DNA of 64,000 bases from Branchiostoma floridae (Eukaryota > Chordata > Leptocardii > Amphioxiformes > Branchiostomatidae): the NCBI RefSeq assembly GCF_000003815.2, contig NC_049987.1, positions 16,195,390 through 16,259,389 on the forward strand, written 5' to 3'. The notes beneath the pieces are model-generated. The model did no database searches. It was not told where the DNA came from and saw only the letters and a list, made by a program, of their open reading frames with translations. Both the position numbers and the translations under genes were made by a program. Positions 44,899 through 57,334 of the stretch are shown here, piece by piece; positions within the stretch are counted from its first letter, which is position 1; each line of letters begins with the position of its first letter.

Positions 44899-46833
44899 AT
44901 GTTCCGTTCTGACGACTACAATGAGTTTGGCGGGTATTGTGACTCCGACGTCAATAGCGGGAGCGACAGAGAATCAATTGAAGAGGGCTCTTGCTATGTC
45001 AATATCAAATACAAAGCCCAGGGACGCAAGTTCCTTGCTGAACTTGCCAGCCAGCGTAAGAACGGGGAATTCCTCGATGTTGTGGTACAAGTAGAGGGTA
45101 GTGAGTTCCCTTGCCATCGCGCAGTGCTTGCATGTACACCATACTTCAAAACCATGCTGTCGTCCAACTTCACTGAAAGTACCTCAAAGGCCGTACAGCT
45201 GCATGGCATTGACCCATCCAGCTTCTCAAAAATCCTGGACTTCCTATATACAGGGGAAATCTGCATCGGTAAAGACGATGTCCAAGACGTTCTACAGACG
45301 GCGCATATGCTACAGTGCGAAAAGATTCTACAGTACTGCCAGAAATTCATCCAAGACAACCTTTGCCCGGATAACTGTCTGGGCGTCTTGCGCCTGACAG
45401 ACATGTATGGTGATCTTTCTGACCTGAAGAAGAGCGCGAGGACCATGACAGTCTCAAACTTCTCAGAGGCCACAAAAGATGAGGAGTTCCTTAGCCTTTC
45501 GTTGGAAGATCTCTTAGATCTACTTGGAGATAAAGATCTGAAAGCTGAAGACGACGTTGTCAATTCTGTGATGAGGTGGCTCGACCATGCCCCCGAGAGC
45601 CGTCAAACAGCAATCTTAAAGATTTTGCCAGAAATCCGTTTATCTTGCGTGAAAGTTAGCGTGCTACGGAAGCTCGAGTCACACCCTGCGATACGGGACT
45701 CCGCTGAATGTCTGGCAAAGATCACAGCAGCCAGAGAGAAACATCTTCTCGGTACACATGTAGAGAAAGAAGAGGCAAGGAGTAACAGATGCGGGGTATC
45801 GGACAAGCTGGCAATCATTGTCGGCGGTTGGAAGGCAGTCAATAAACCACATCTCCGCATAAACGGCGAGTCAGAACCCCTTTCTGTACATCCTTCGCCC
45901 GGACCCCTGCAAAGCATAATTTGCTTAGATCCAGATAATCAACAATATTACCACATAGCTAACCTTCCAACGCCTGTCAATGGGTACATGAGCGTGGCAA
46001 ATGCAAGGGAACACCTGTACGTGACAGGTGGGCGGGAGAATCGTCTTATCGGCAAGGGTCCTTACCCTAGCCCATCCAGGCAAGCATTTCGGTACCATTT
46101 CCCCTCAGACAAGTGGCTGAGGTTGCCCGACATGCCCCTCGGAAGGGCAGGGCATCAGTCGGTGGTCGTTGACGGGAAACTCTTTCTGACCGGCGGTGAC
46201 GCTGAGGAGAAGCCTTTGGTGACCATGGATTGCTATGATCCCGAAGAAGCAGCTTGGATAAAGCTACCCGTGCCACCTACATTATTCACTCAGTCATCCA
46301 CAAAGTTGACAATGACAGCTTTCGGAGACAAGGTTGTATTCATCACGGTGACTCCAACTGAGTTAGAGAGACTCTTTAACCTGTGTGTGCATTTGTTTAA
46401 TGTGAAAACCAACGGTTGGAGGAAAGCCGATACATTTTTGGGGAACGCTTGGGCGGAGGTCCCAGACGTCTTTCTTCCGTCCTCTGCCAATGGCAAGCTT
46501 TATATCCGTGCCGTATATACAGCGACATCACATTATTCCGAACAGTACATTTTCGATGACGAGACGCAGACCATCACTTCTGAGAGGTCTGACGATAAAC
46601 AGTGTTTCATAGATGACCTCCTTTGCGCGCAAAGGGAGTACTACTACTTCTCCACGAAAGGAAAAGAAATTGTAGATAACATCAGCAACTACGGGTCTGG
46701 AAATAACTACTGTCCAAAAAAGTGCGCGCCTCTTCCCTTTGCCTTATTCGGCCAAAGCTTCCTTGACATCCAAAAGAGCCTAGTAGGATGGTACTGCCGA
46801 GACCTTGCCGCACTGGAGGAAGAGAACGAGTGA
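44899..46833 (+). CDS. BTB-BACK-Kelch protein (KLHL-like, 644 aa)
   Basis: A single open coding exon from ATG 44899 to TGA 46831-46833. The frame extends 21 codons further upstream, but that part reads through a likely intron end (polypyrimidine tract and CAG at about 44879), so I take the Met at 44899. Residues ~57-160 are a BTB domain (FLDVVVQVEG, FPCHRAVLA, FLYTGEI), ~165-265 a BACK domain (DNCLGVLRLTDMY, VMRWLDH), and ~305-600 degenerate Kelch repeats with LYVTGGREN, FRYHFPSDKWLRLPDMPLGR and VVVDGKLFLTGG. KLHL proteins serve as substrate adaptors of Cul3 ubiquitin ligases in the cytosol; which substrate is unknown. The last Kelch blades are weak. It starts with an acidic Ser/Asp-rich leader. 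No disabling change is seen. Confidence 0.88.
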   Translation: MFRSDDYNEFGGYCDSDVNSGSDRESIEEGSCYVNIKYKAQGRKFLAELASQRKNGEFLDVVVQVEGSEFPCHRAVLACTPYFKTMLSSNFTESTSKAVQLHGIDPSSFSKILDFLYTGEICIGKDDVQDVLQTAHMLQCEKILQYCQKFIQDNLCPDNCLGVLRLTDMYGDLSDLKKSARTMTVSNFSEATKDEEFLSLSLEDLLDLLGDKDLKAEDDVVNSVMRWLDHAPESRQTAILKILPEIRLSCVKVSVLRKLESHPAIRDSAECLAKITAAREKHLLGTHVEKEEARSNRCGVSDKLAIIVGGWKAVNKPHLRINGESEPLSVHPSPGPLQSIICLDPDNQQYYHIANLPTPVNGYMSVANAREHLYVTGGRENRLIGKGPYPSPSRQAFRYHFPSDKWLRLPDMPLGRAGHQSVVVDGKLFLTGGDAEEKPLVTMDCYDPEEAAWIKLPVPPTLFTQSSTKLTMTAFGDKVVFITVTPTELERLFNLCVHLFNVKTNGWRKADTFLGNAWAEVPDVFLPSSANGKLYIRAVYTATSHYSEQYIFDDETQTITSERSDDKQCFIDDLLCAQREYYYFSTKGKEIVDNISNYGSGNNYCPKKCAPLPFALFGQSFLDIQKSLVGWYCRDLAALEEENE

Positions 46834-47260
46834 GAAGGGTCGGATTTAGGATTTTTGTATTCATAATACACCAGCACTCAATATCACTCTTTATAAATCT
46901 CTCCCACCTCGCCATCGAGCGTCATTGGGTAATATAATGCATCTCAGTAAAATGGCTGTGTTCTAATAGTTAGCTTGACTTTTACTATTTATCAACCAAT
47001 CTTAGTCTTATTTTGATTTAGACAACAACATGCTCATCACGAAAGTTCTAGTTCTAAAATCATCTGGCAAGTATACATGGTATACCTATTATCATACAAA
47101 TTGAGGTATGAGCATAGTACGAAACAGCTCTATGGTATACGCTTGAAGTGTTTCGAAGGAAACTGCAATGCAGTATGTCAATCAATCAATCTATTAGTCA
47201 ATTGACCAATCAGATGAAAAGCTATATACACGCATGTATGCTCCTTAATTGTAGAGGATG
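46834..47260 (+). other. Kelch gene 3' region
   Basis: Non-coding. No canonical AATAAA is clear in the first 400 bp after the stop. Confidence 0.4.
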
Positions 47261-47294
47261 TGTTTGTGTGTATATCTGTGTGTGTGTGTGTGTA

Positions 47295-47327
<33 letters not shown>

Positions 47328-47357
47328 GTTTCACTGTTTGTGTCTGTGTCTGTGTGT
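47261..47357 (+). repeat. GT microsatellite
   Basis: An imperfect (GT)n run of about 97 bp with T and C interruptions at the head of a repeat of the hairpin/GT family. The open frame across it is an artefact. Confidence 0.9.
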
Positions 47358-49222
47358 AACAATATAACTCAAGGTCGGCTTTACGGATTGCCTTCAAACT
47401 TGAAAGTAATTCATCTCCGCCGTTCCTGGACCGAATGAACCGAATTTGGCACAGGGGTAGAATGGGCCAATACCTTGATGCTTTTTTCTCAGTTTTTTTA
47501 TATCTGCCTCTAAAATGATTTTATTGAGGTTTAAAGGTCATGTTTTGACCAAAACGGTATATTTGGCCCCCTGTACCCTGGTCTTACAATGGAATGGCCT
47601 GAAATTTGGTGTATATAGGCATTAGATAGTTGTTAAAATGATCCAAGTAAAAGTTTTGACATAAACTACTTTAAAATGATTAATTTTGGCACTTTTCTGA
47701 TGGGAAATTTGTTTTCTTTTGGCCTCCTGACGTGACCTTCCGTGACCCCGCACAGAGCCCACACCTGTGCGCGAAGAGGGCGAAGGCTAATTAATATTCA
47801 TAAGCGGGGCCCCACGATTCCGTATATACTGCAGTGTTCCCGCCAGAATTTTTTTCGGGGGCCGCCGAAGAACGCCGAAGGCCCCGGCCCGGCAGGGTCC
47901 AGGGGCAGAGCCCTGTTGGGGGTCCCAGATGGCGAAGTCCGCCTGAAACTCTTGCACTTTAGGCTATTCGGAAGGCTTATTGAATCAGTTTTTAGGGGCA
48001 TTTCTGTGATAATCGCAGCAGTCACTTAACTTCTCTTCAGGAGTTTAGCGTAACAGTATTTCAGGTCAAACCGTCAAAGGCAACTAAAAACAAACTTTAA
48101 CGTTAATGACTTCAACAGTACTTATAACTTTTGTCCGGTTTGCCATCGAAGTTGAATCGCTAGCGATGGTAGTTTCGCTGCGCTGTTAGCTCCGTACGTT
48201 TTGAGAAGGTTCCGTTTATCACGGAACTGCTGTTGTTTCAGAAATCTCACGGACTTATGCTTACAAACACGTAAATTCCTAACTTGTGTTTCTTCTTTCT
48301 TTCTTTCTCCAAATTTTCAAATCGAATCATCTCCGTCGTTCCTGGACCGAATGACCTGAAATTTTGGTACAGGCGTGCATGGGGTATTTATTTAAAGAAC
48401 CTAATTTTCATTTTTGGCGTATATCACTTCAAAATGACCCATTTCGGGGTTTTACGGGACGTGTTTTGGCCATTCTCGACGTTTAGTGCGTTCCATATAT
48501 GGCAAACAAAGCAATAACTCCCGCCCTGGGCGACAGGTGACAGGTGTCGGTCTGCTAATTAATTGAATTGTGCCGCCAGCCAATCAGCGAAGAGAAAGGA
48601 ACACTTCGTCGGCAATTACACAACATCTGATTGTCATGTTTAAATGTAGACGGAACCATTCATTATATTTCAGCCATACATAGTATGGTGAAATATATTG
48701 TATCCGTAATGTTTCTTCTTCTTTCTTTCTTTCTCCTGTCAAATCTTCATCTCCGCCGTTCCTGAACCGAATGACCTGAAATTTGGCACAAGGGTAGAGT
48801 GGGTCAATACCAAGGTGTTTTTCTCATTTTATTCATATCTGCCTCTAAAATGATTTTATTGAAGTTTAAAGGTCACGTTTTGACCAAAACGGTATATCTT
48901 GGCCCCCTGTATACTTGAATTACAATGGAATGACCTTAAATTTGGTGTAGATGGGCATTAGATAGTTGGTAAAATGATCCAAGTAAAATTTTTGGCATAA
49001 ACCAATTTCAAATTATCAATTTCTGCACTTTTCTGAGGGGAAATTGGTTTTCTTTCGGTCTTCTCCCGTGAACTCCCGTGACCCCAGAGCCCACACGTGC
49101 CAGGTGCCAGCGGTCTGGGGAGAGCGAGAGTTAATTTCTTTATGGACACCAGCCAATCAGCGACGAGAAAGGCGAATGCTAGGTAATATTCATAAGCGGG
49201 GCCTTGCAATCCCGTATATACA
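47358..49222. repeat. triplicated interspersed repeat block
   Basis: The word CATCTCCGCCGTTCCTGGAC recurs at about 47411, 48329 and 48749 with one or two changes, followed each time by GAATGACCTGAAATTTGG-like text. Copies 1 and 3 stay similar for about 430 bp (for example TTGACCAAAACGGTATAT) up to ATATTCATAAGCGGGGCC and CCCGTATATAC. T/C-rich runs precede copies 2 and 3. Confidence 0.75.
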
Positions 49223-50676
49223 CAAACAAATGCATATTACAGCCTTACAGTGGCCACATGTTACCCTGTGCCCGGTTTTAGATTGTACTTTGCGAGGATT
49301 TGGAGTTCAGACAGGGTCATTTGAGCGGTAGCGGACGGTACGCGTGCCTTGAACGTTAGAATACAAGTCTGTGTCGATGAATTTACCAACATTCCGCATG
49401 GCACTATCAATCATTTTCGGCAGATTTGACTTTGGGGGTTAGTTGAGACAATCGAGAAAATGTTACTTGGCAGAAAACGCGGGAAAATTGGACAGTTTGC
49501 ATTTAGTTTTGATACGTAAGTTTGACAGTGGCGAGAATGCATGTATTTTTTTCCGAACAAATGTAAGTACTTCTAGTGTTGTTGTTGTTCTTTTTTGACG
49601 TAAACTTTGTACATTCAAATTGTAAGTAACTTTAAACTGCCAGAGTTTGAGCCCAATAAAACACTCTCAGTACCAGAGTATCACCACTGACCTCCGAACA
49701 GAAACCCCCGAACAAGGTAGAAACTCCTATCCTCCGGGTCTCGCACGCTACGAGCAGGAAATTATAACACTCAGAGAAGATTACGTCCGATGGCTGATTG
49801 CATACAAAGTAAAACAATTTAACAGTAGTATGCAAGGGGCATATACTTAACAAAGAATTCGAAGGAAAATGAAATATGTAGATAAAGCCAAATCAAGTTA
49901 ACTTGTTGGTCCTGGGATTTTTCAGAAAAGAAATGAAGTGACAGGGTGGTAAAATTCTTGTAAAAATTCGAGACGTCTCCGTTTATGTAATGGCTCATAC
50001 AAAACAAGAAGAAGATTGGAGTGTTTAGCTTGAAAAAAACACTCCTACTACACAGTACCTGCACCTGCTTGACAATTATCAAAACGTATGCCCTACTTGA
50101 TTAAAAAAAGTTCACTGCAATAATAAATGTACCCACATCACAAGGAGATTATAACGGTACTTAGACCTAGTTATCGAAGTGGAAATTGTTGAATGGCGTC
50201 ATGTAATTTCATGATGAAAAGCTTCTGAATGGAAGTTGCGTTTTTTTTCACTCTCGGAAAAAAAGGAGCTGCCGCAATTCTAAAAACCAATCAGTTATGC
50301 ATAGGCGCTCCTGTGGAAGATTATATTCTTCCATATGGGCCCGGGCATATTGGGCAAGGTCTGTTTTGACCAGGAATCAATTCACAATATTAGTTCTCTT
50401 TTAGGGATAACTTGCAGTTGAAATATTGCATTTTTGGTACAGGGGTGACTTGGCACAGTTCAATGTTGCGTGGAATGGGTATGGCTGGAATATGCTGTAT
50501 TTGCACCCAAGCAAATGTCGGCCTTTCTAGTTCATGTACTTAATAATATATCATATACACTTGTGTTCACAGTCTTTTAGCTCATAATGATGTATAATAT
50601 AATACACGTGCTACCATGTTTGAAAATTTGGCATACATTTGGTAAAGATATCTCAAAATAACTCAATGTAAAACGC
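49223..50676. other. no gene seen
   Basis: 49540-49600 resembles 44440-44500 (CTAGTGTTGTTGTTGTT and TTTGACGTAAA text), a short duplication. No exon is seen. Confidence 0.4.
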
Positions 50677-52275
50677 CAATGATTATCTTCGCCAAGAAGA
50701 CTATGTTTTCTGTTACATGGGTCTGTATGTAGGTCAACAGCATATAAGTCGAGAAATTGTGAATGAATCTTTTTCACTTTTGGTAGGTGTGTAGCGGTTG
50801 TGAAAATGTATGCCTAGTTCGACAACGGTTTACCTGGCGTTTTCCTACGGCACAGCAGCGAGCTTGGTAATTCTGCGGTTTGTTTTGGGCAGCATAAGTC
50901 AAAATGCAGCTGGGGGATTTTCACGATATTTGGTAGGTGTGTAGCTGTTATGGAGAGGATTGAAGAGAACTGCGAGACTGGCTTATCTAGCTTTTACCTT
51001 TAGTTCTGTAGCTAGCTTTGTACGTAAGTGCGCTTGTACGTAACTCGAGATGTTCTTGATGGATGTTGATGATTTTTGGTGGATAGGTAGGGTCACAAAA
51101 AGGGAGGTCAAGTTCGATAATGGGAGGGAGGTCAAGTTCGACTGGTTTTGGTATTGCAAGTGTGCATCAAAGTTTTCACTGAAATTTTCTTGAAGTGTCA
51201 GGTTTATCATTTTTAAGTGGTGGATAGCTGGGAGTAAACGGTGTAAGTTTGGGCCCCTAGCAGCTTGTTTGGAACAGCAGTGAGTCTTATAGTTTGTAAC
51301 TTTTGAGAAGGATAGTAATAACTTTTGGTAGGTAGGTACCTTGGGTGATAATCAACATAATGAGATGCAAATTATGCAAATAGATATCTATTTTGAACAA
51401 TTACTTGGAAAAACTTCTGTGACCGCTGTATCATGCTGCATTGTGTTAAGGTAGCAGAACACAGTTTTCGGCCAATGGGGATTTCTATAGTTAAGGGCCT
51501 CAAGGTGACTAGCTTCGACGCATTGAAAAATATAGTAGGGTGCACTTTTGGAATACCAAAATCGGATATGTTTGAGTTGAAGGTACAAGCCACAATATAT
51601 TAAGAAACAAAAAAATACTGTCGGCGTATCGTCTTCTCACGCCCTCTTTGAAATGCCCCTCTGCGGAGGTCACAGAACTGCAGCCGGCTCACGCTAGAAA
51701 GGCAGTTGCGTAATGGGGCGCATTTATACACAAAATAGAAAACTTTCACAATCCAAACCATGCAGTCTCAGAGTCGACACCTTCCGTGACCACGTAGCAC
51801 AGGTTATATCTGGCTGCCCCTCAAATAAGGCTTTTTACCTCTCCTTCAACAAGTTTATCCGTACTATTTTATGTACCCGCGTCATACACCCCGGGGTTCG
51901 CGCATTAATACTGTGTTCTGCTACCTTAACGTCGGTAGCGTGATTTACAGCTGGTGTCTTTAGATCTAGGTCAATAGGTCAACATGATACAGCTGGCATT
52001 ATTGTAGTTAGGCCATTGGAAAACAAGACTGGTTTCATGGAGATAGTTTAAGTGAATCTGATGATAGGGAGATACTAATTATGTAAAAAGAGCTAATTTG
52101 CATAAATTATGAAATCCGACACTTTCCATGATAGTACAGGTTGTACGATGTGTCATCTGTCACTGAGAAAGAAAGGAATATCGATAAATATCAATTATGC
52201 AAATAAGGACCTCATTTGAATGATTAATGAGAACAAACTTTTTATACTATGATAGGAATTTTTACCATCGCCCAA
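50677..52275 (+). repeat. hairpin/GT-family interspersed repeat, several copies, split by a MITE
   Basis: It has the family markers seen at 2246-4640: GTCAAGTTCGATAATGGG, GGGCCCCTAGCAGCTTG, and ATTATGCAAATA with ATTTGCATAA-like words. The TTAA-flanked MITE at 51446-51929 interrupts it. Confidence 0.6.
51446..51929. mobile_element. TTAA-flanked MITE (Kolobok- or piggyBac-like target)
   Basis: The first 20 bases (TTAAGGTAGCAGAACACAGT) are exactly inverted at 51910-51929. The TTAA at each end reads as a target-site duplication, leaving GGTAGCAGAACACAGT as the terminal repeat. It has no transposase frame. TTAA duplications are known for Kolobok and piggyBac. The terminal bases do not start with the CCC usual in piggyBac. 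Confidence 0.75.
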
Positions 52276-53427
52276 AACAGGTTACGGTATGTTTTTGGTT
52301 GTGCCATGGTGGAGTGGCTGCAGTGTGGTTGTGTATGTATGTCATCAGCATAACTCAGGCGAAAAGCTGAGTGAGACCTTAGACTTAGAGTCACGAATAA
52401 AGACACTATCCATAACAAGCATTGTTACAAGCCTGCTATCATTTTACATCGCCATTTTATAAAACACCTCCCGAGACTATAGTAATGAAAGGGTGTGTGA
52501 CCAACATATGATATGACAGATAATCACCTTAGAGTATAGAGACAGTTACAGTATCATTTCCATACAGCAACAATAATTTGAAACTACACATGAATCATTG
52601 GAACAACATTGTCTACTTTATAATTCCGTTTCTAATTTTGCAATTGGAATAAGATAAGAATCATTTCCTTAATGGACGCCATGTATCAAAGGCAGTCATA
52701 ACGCCACTCTAGATCTCTAATCCTCACAGCTCTAGAACCTGTCATGAAATGCGGGTGTGTGATTCTTATCTTATGCCCGATACAGGGCATCTAGAAGTAA
52801 AACGAAGCGACATGAGATGTCATTTGCACCCCGCTCTGTACGATTGCTGTACGAAAGTGCTAGATGATCGGCAAAGAATGTTGATTCTGTCATGTATATT
52901 TTCTTAATCCGATTGCTGTCTAATTTTAAATGTTGTAAATGTATTAATGTTTTAAAGTTGATTCTGTGACTGATGACGTATTTCATGTGTATATACATGC
53001 CAAGTCATCCAGAAATAAAGCTGAAAAATCTGAGCCAGTAAAGGTGTGACACACCTGTTCTCTCACCACATTCAACGGGCTGTCCAACAATCTTTCTACT
53101 ACAGTACAATGCTACTTTTTCTAGTTAAAAAGGTATACTTAAAAAGAGCAAGAGTTAAAACAAAATAGTCAAAGATCACTATATCACTAGCACGAACGTC
53201 TTCATCAAACTGTCAAAACTGCTTTAAATACATTAATGAAATAAACATTACCAGTACTTTAAGAGTATACAGAACTTTCGTTCAATCATTTCCTCACTCG
53301 CTACTTGGATGCGAAAATAATGCGCTGTTACTCCAAGAAGTACGCCGAGACTTTCCAAATGTCGTCCAATGACGAGTGAATTTGATCGACGTATTGTCCA
53401 ACCATTTCATTACCAAATACAATGTCA
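52276..53427. other. non-coding, includes the lectin gene 3' region
   Basis: No exon is seen. The 3' UTR of the - strand lectin gene must run into this region, but I could not pick its polyadenylation site. Confidence 0.4.
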
Positions 53428-53484
53428 TTACTTTGATTTCTCGCAAATGTATGGCTTCTTCTTGCTGCAGTTAAGATCCGCCCA
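53428..53484 (-). CDS. lectin gene: C-type lectin exon 3 (terminal)
   Basis: 19 codons ending in TAA at 53428-53430. Encodes [18 protein letters not shown], the usual domain ending. The acceptor (GGGACAG ending at 53485) is chosen to keep phase 0; a nearby AG would give a different junction. Confidence 0.75.
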   Translation of the reverse strand, partial: WADLNCSKKKPYICEKSK

Positions 53485-56400
53485 CTGTCCCGCTGTCCTA
53501 GGTTTGACGCCAGGCCACCAATGATCCCTTCCGGCCTATCGAAAACATCAGGTTTTGTTTATTGATCAACAGAATACAGTACAAGACAGAGGGGTGGTGA
53601 ACTCTAGCATCATGCTAATATTAACATCATATCTCAAGAAAAAGTTAACAACTGACAAAGACAAATGAAATAATGATAACCAGAACAGGCAATTCACAGC
53701 AAGTTAGAAAATGGTTTTGGTAGTCCAAGATACAGCGTAACAAGTTATAGATTGAAAGCTTTTAGTATGTAGTTACGAAGCGTTCAATATGTGCAATATA
53801 AGTTGGGGTTATGTTTGAAATACTGCAGTGGGGCAGTATAAAAAAATGCACATCGCTTTCGTTTCGACACAGTTACAGTTGGCGAATGGCAAGTTGGCAA
53901 ATGCAAGTCAGCCTATTAAAACTTTCGATACGAATATTAGTGATCAGTTCCAAGTCCTAGTGCAACATGATATATATCTTTTAATCTCAATACCTTCCTT
54001 GCCAATTTCGTCATTTCATTCTCTTTCAATTTCTGGTGCGGTTGTGCGGCTTAACGGTAGACTGTTTGGCCCAAAATGAGAGGTTTTGGGTTCGACTTCG
54101 TTAATATGCAACCGGTCGTGTGCCCTTACGAAAGTGAAACTTTTTGAAGACTTTCCTCACTTCACTCAGCTGAAGATGAATGGAGGTCTCGTGTTTGAGA
54201 AAAGACACACCTTTAGCACGTAAAGGACCCCGCAACACTTATTGAAAGAAGTAGGAGTTCTTCCCGGTGTAAATGGCTAGCAATATTACCGTCTTATGGA
54301 AACACCTGTCGTATTGAGGTCACCTGAGTTAACACAGGACTTAAAAGTGGAAGTAAAATCAGAGGCCCGAACCCTGACTGCTACTTCCAGAAACCTAAGT
54401 CTAAGTCTAACACTAAATAGAAATCATTAACAGCAGGTTCACAAAACATAGACAAACACATGGGCAGAGAGAGAAACTGCAACTAAAACATAAAACCTCC
54501 TTTAATTAGCAAATGTAGCAAAAACGAAGAAAGAATTCACACCTTATTGTACATGACGACGCATCCCTCCCCGTGAACCCAGCTGTTGTTATCCGGCTGA
54601 CCCTCTGCCCAGTTGGTGTAAGAACACGATGATCCATCCGTCCACTCAAATCCTTTCTTTTTGCGTTTCAGTCCAACCCATACCATGTCGCCCTCTGCAC
54701 CTGCAAGACATAATCACATGTTCATGTTAGTTGGCCTACCCAGTAAACAGCCTTTAAGGCGTAAAACACCACTTTTGTAATCAATGGTGTTCTCGCCAAA
54801 AAGCAAAAGATTTGAACAAAAAAAAAAGTTCAATTAAGTCAACAAACAACTGTACGCTCATTGTTGGCAGGAGTTAGGGATAATTATTCTGTGAGAAAGT
54901 ATGGAAATCATGCTGATATTAAAGAGTAAAGTAGGTAAAAAGATTCCGGATACTTCACAATTAAAAGGTTTAGGCCGGACCAATTGCAAAACACACTGAT
55001 GTAAAGTTCCATCGGCGTCGTCTTTGTTTACAAAACTAGCGCCTACTCAGACTGAGGACCTACAGAGACCGGGGAAAAAACGTGAGGGCACAAAGATTTT
55101 GACAGAACTCTGCCTCTCAGAGCTCAAGACCCTCAATGTATTTCACTTATCTTTTAATTAAGGGTTAATGACCCGCCCCGAGGTGTATATGGTGTCATAA
55201 CGCCTGGTCCTTTGCTATAACCACCGAATAAAACCACCGAGTGAGCGGCTTTATGACACAATATAAACCGAGGAACAGGTGGGTCATTAACCCTATTATC
55301 ATATAGCCTATACTACCCACACTGACACATTTAAGAGTAGAGTAGAGTTTCCGGTTAAGTAGGAGCGACAAATTCCTTTACAAAACATACATCTTTTATT
55401 CAGTACATAAATTTGAACAGTGAATTTGAACAACATAAAACTTGTACGTTAGATGTATTTCTGTTCCAAGGCTTGAAATAAGAACAAAGTCGATTCATTA
55501 TGTTACAAACTGTTGCACGCTCCGTATTTCTCCACTCGCCCATTCTCCAGTTTGTCGAGTTCGTATCAGGCGCTAAATCTCTGCCGGCTTTCCTGAGGCA
55601 TTCCGGGATCCCTGTGCTTCACAGCTCTTGAGAATCTCGTTCACTACGAACTCAGACACGACTTCTCCGAAGAAAGGTAGCATTTTGGTCCTCCAGCGCC
55701 ATGACCGCTACTCAATGGCGGACCGTGGTGTTATTGTCGTCTGAACTTGAATGGGCGGGGGTGCAAATAATCTTTTTTCCATTTGCAATTTAAATTGGCC
55801 ATGACTTGAAATAGATTTTATTGTCTTAAATATTATAGGTAAGTCAATGTTGTTTTAATACGGCAAATGTTTTCTTTGAACAAAGAAACACGCACTGCCG
55901 ATGTTAATAGAGGGAGCCATCCCCCCTGCCATGCCTGTACTTATTCGCCTATCTTGGCAGATGGACGATTCCTGGATATCTCATTCTGATTGGCCAGCGT
56001 CCTGTTTGTGTGTCCTTCTGATTGGTTTAAACTTTCAAAAGTTTTTAATGCACACGTGCAATAACCACCTGCCTGGCCTGAATCTACGTGTTACGGCGTC
56101 ATAACCAACGTGGAACGGGGCCTTCTGATTGGTCCGCGGCGCCTGGCTATATGATAATGACCTATAAAGAATGATTTCTAAATGATTGTTCAATGATTCT
56201 AAAATTCAATGATTTTTAGTCACTACTTAGTTGCAAAATGGTCACCGTTCTGTGGAAATAGAATAACAGTGATGCATTATTCTCATCATATTTCTTCAGG
56301 TGTATGAACTGTTACTAAGTTACTAAGTACTTCACCTTCGTTAGGGAGGAGGACGGAATTCGCCTTCCTATACCGTGCCATATAGGCACAGTGGATAGCA

Positions 56401-57295
56401 ACCTACTACCACTATGTCTTCACTCTTAAGGCTATAGGACTACATTTACCTTTTATGGTATTTGCGATGAATGTGTTCTCATGGCTGCTCCGGACAGAGG
56501 CAAGATTAGCACCCATTCTTCTGCACTTTTGACTCGCTGAATCCTGGCTGACACTTTCCATCATGAGCTTGTAGCACTGGTTCTTGTATTCTTTCCACCC
56601 AGTCTGGCATTGTCGGGCTAACGCTGACAGAGCAATGATAAGTAAATATCAATAACCTGATTTTTCGAAAGTTTACTTGTTTACGGTTTTGATAATTCCT
56701 TTCAGCGTTTTATCCTGTAACGTCATTCATGTAATACTATGTTTATTAGGCAATGGAATGATATGATATATAGTTTCTATCCTGATCGCAGTTCGTTAGT
56801 ACGTTATGAAAGGAAATATCTCTAAAAGAAGAAATGCGAGAAGCATATTTATTGTGCACAAGAAGACGAACAGTTGTAGCAATAAGAAATAAAACACATT
56901 TGCCGACAGACAGTTCTGTCCAATCCATTCAGGTGAGCATGCACATTTATAACCATATTCGTTCTCACAGCGTCCATGTAGATAATATCATGGATTTCTA
57001 ATGCATTCTTTTATGTCTGTGCTGTCATGAAACATGTACTGTCACCAAATTAAGCTAACCAAAGCATGTTTGATAAAGAATGTTTAAAGACCGGAAAAAG
57101 AGGATGGAAAAACTAAAAAGAAGATGTTCAAAATTCTTCCATTGAAAAAGCTTAAAAGACTTAGAACTCACCTTGTTGACAGTTCTTACCAGTCCATCCA
57201 GGCGAGCAGGTACATTTGTATCCGCCATCTTGGTTCACACAGCGTCCATTTTGACATGGTGCTTTGATGCATTCATTGATGTCTGTTTGATGTAG

Positions 57296-57334
<39 letters not shown>

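Noticed and set aside
45101-45563. Alternative-frame proteins over the Kelch gene
   Set aside because: Shadows of the 644-residue Kelch frame.
47148-47438. Plus-strand frame with a Cys/Val run
   Set aside because: Produced by translation of the GT microsatellite.
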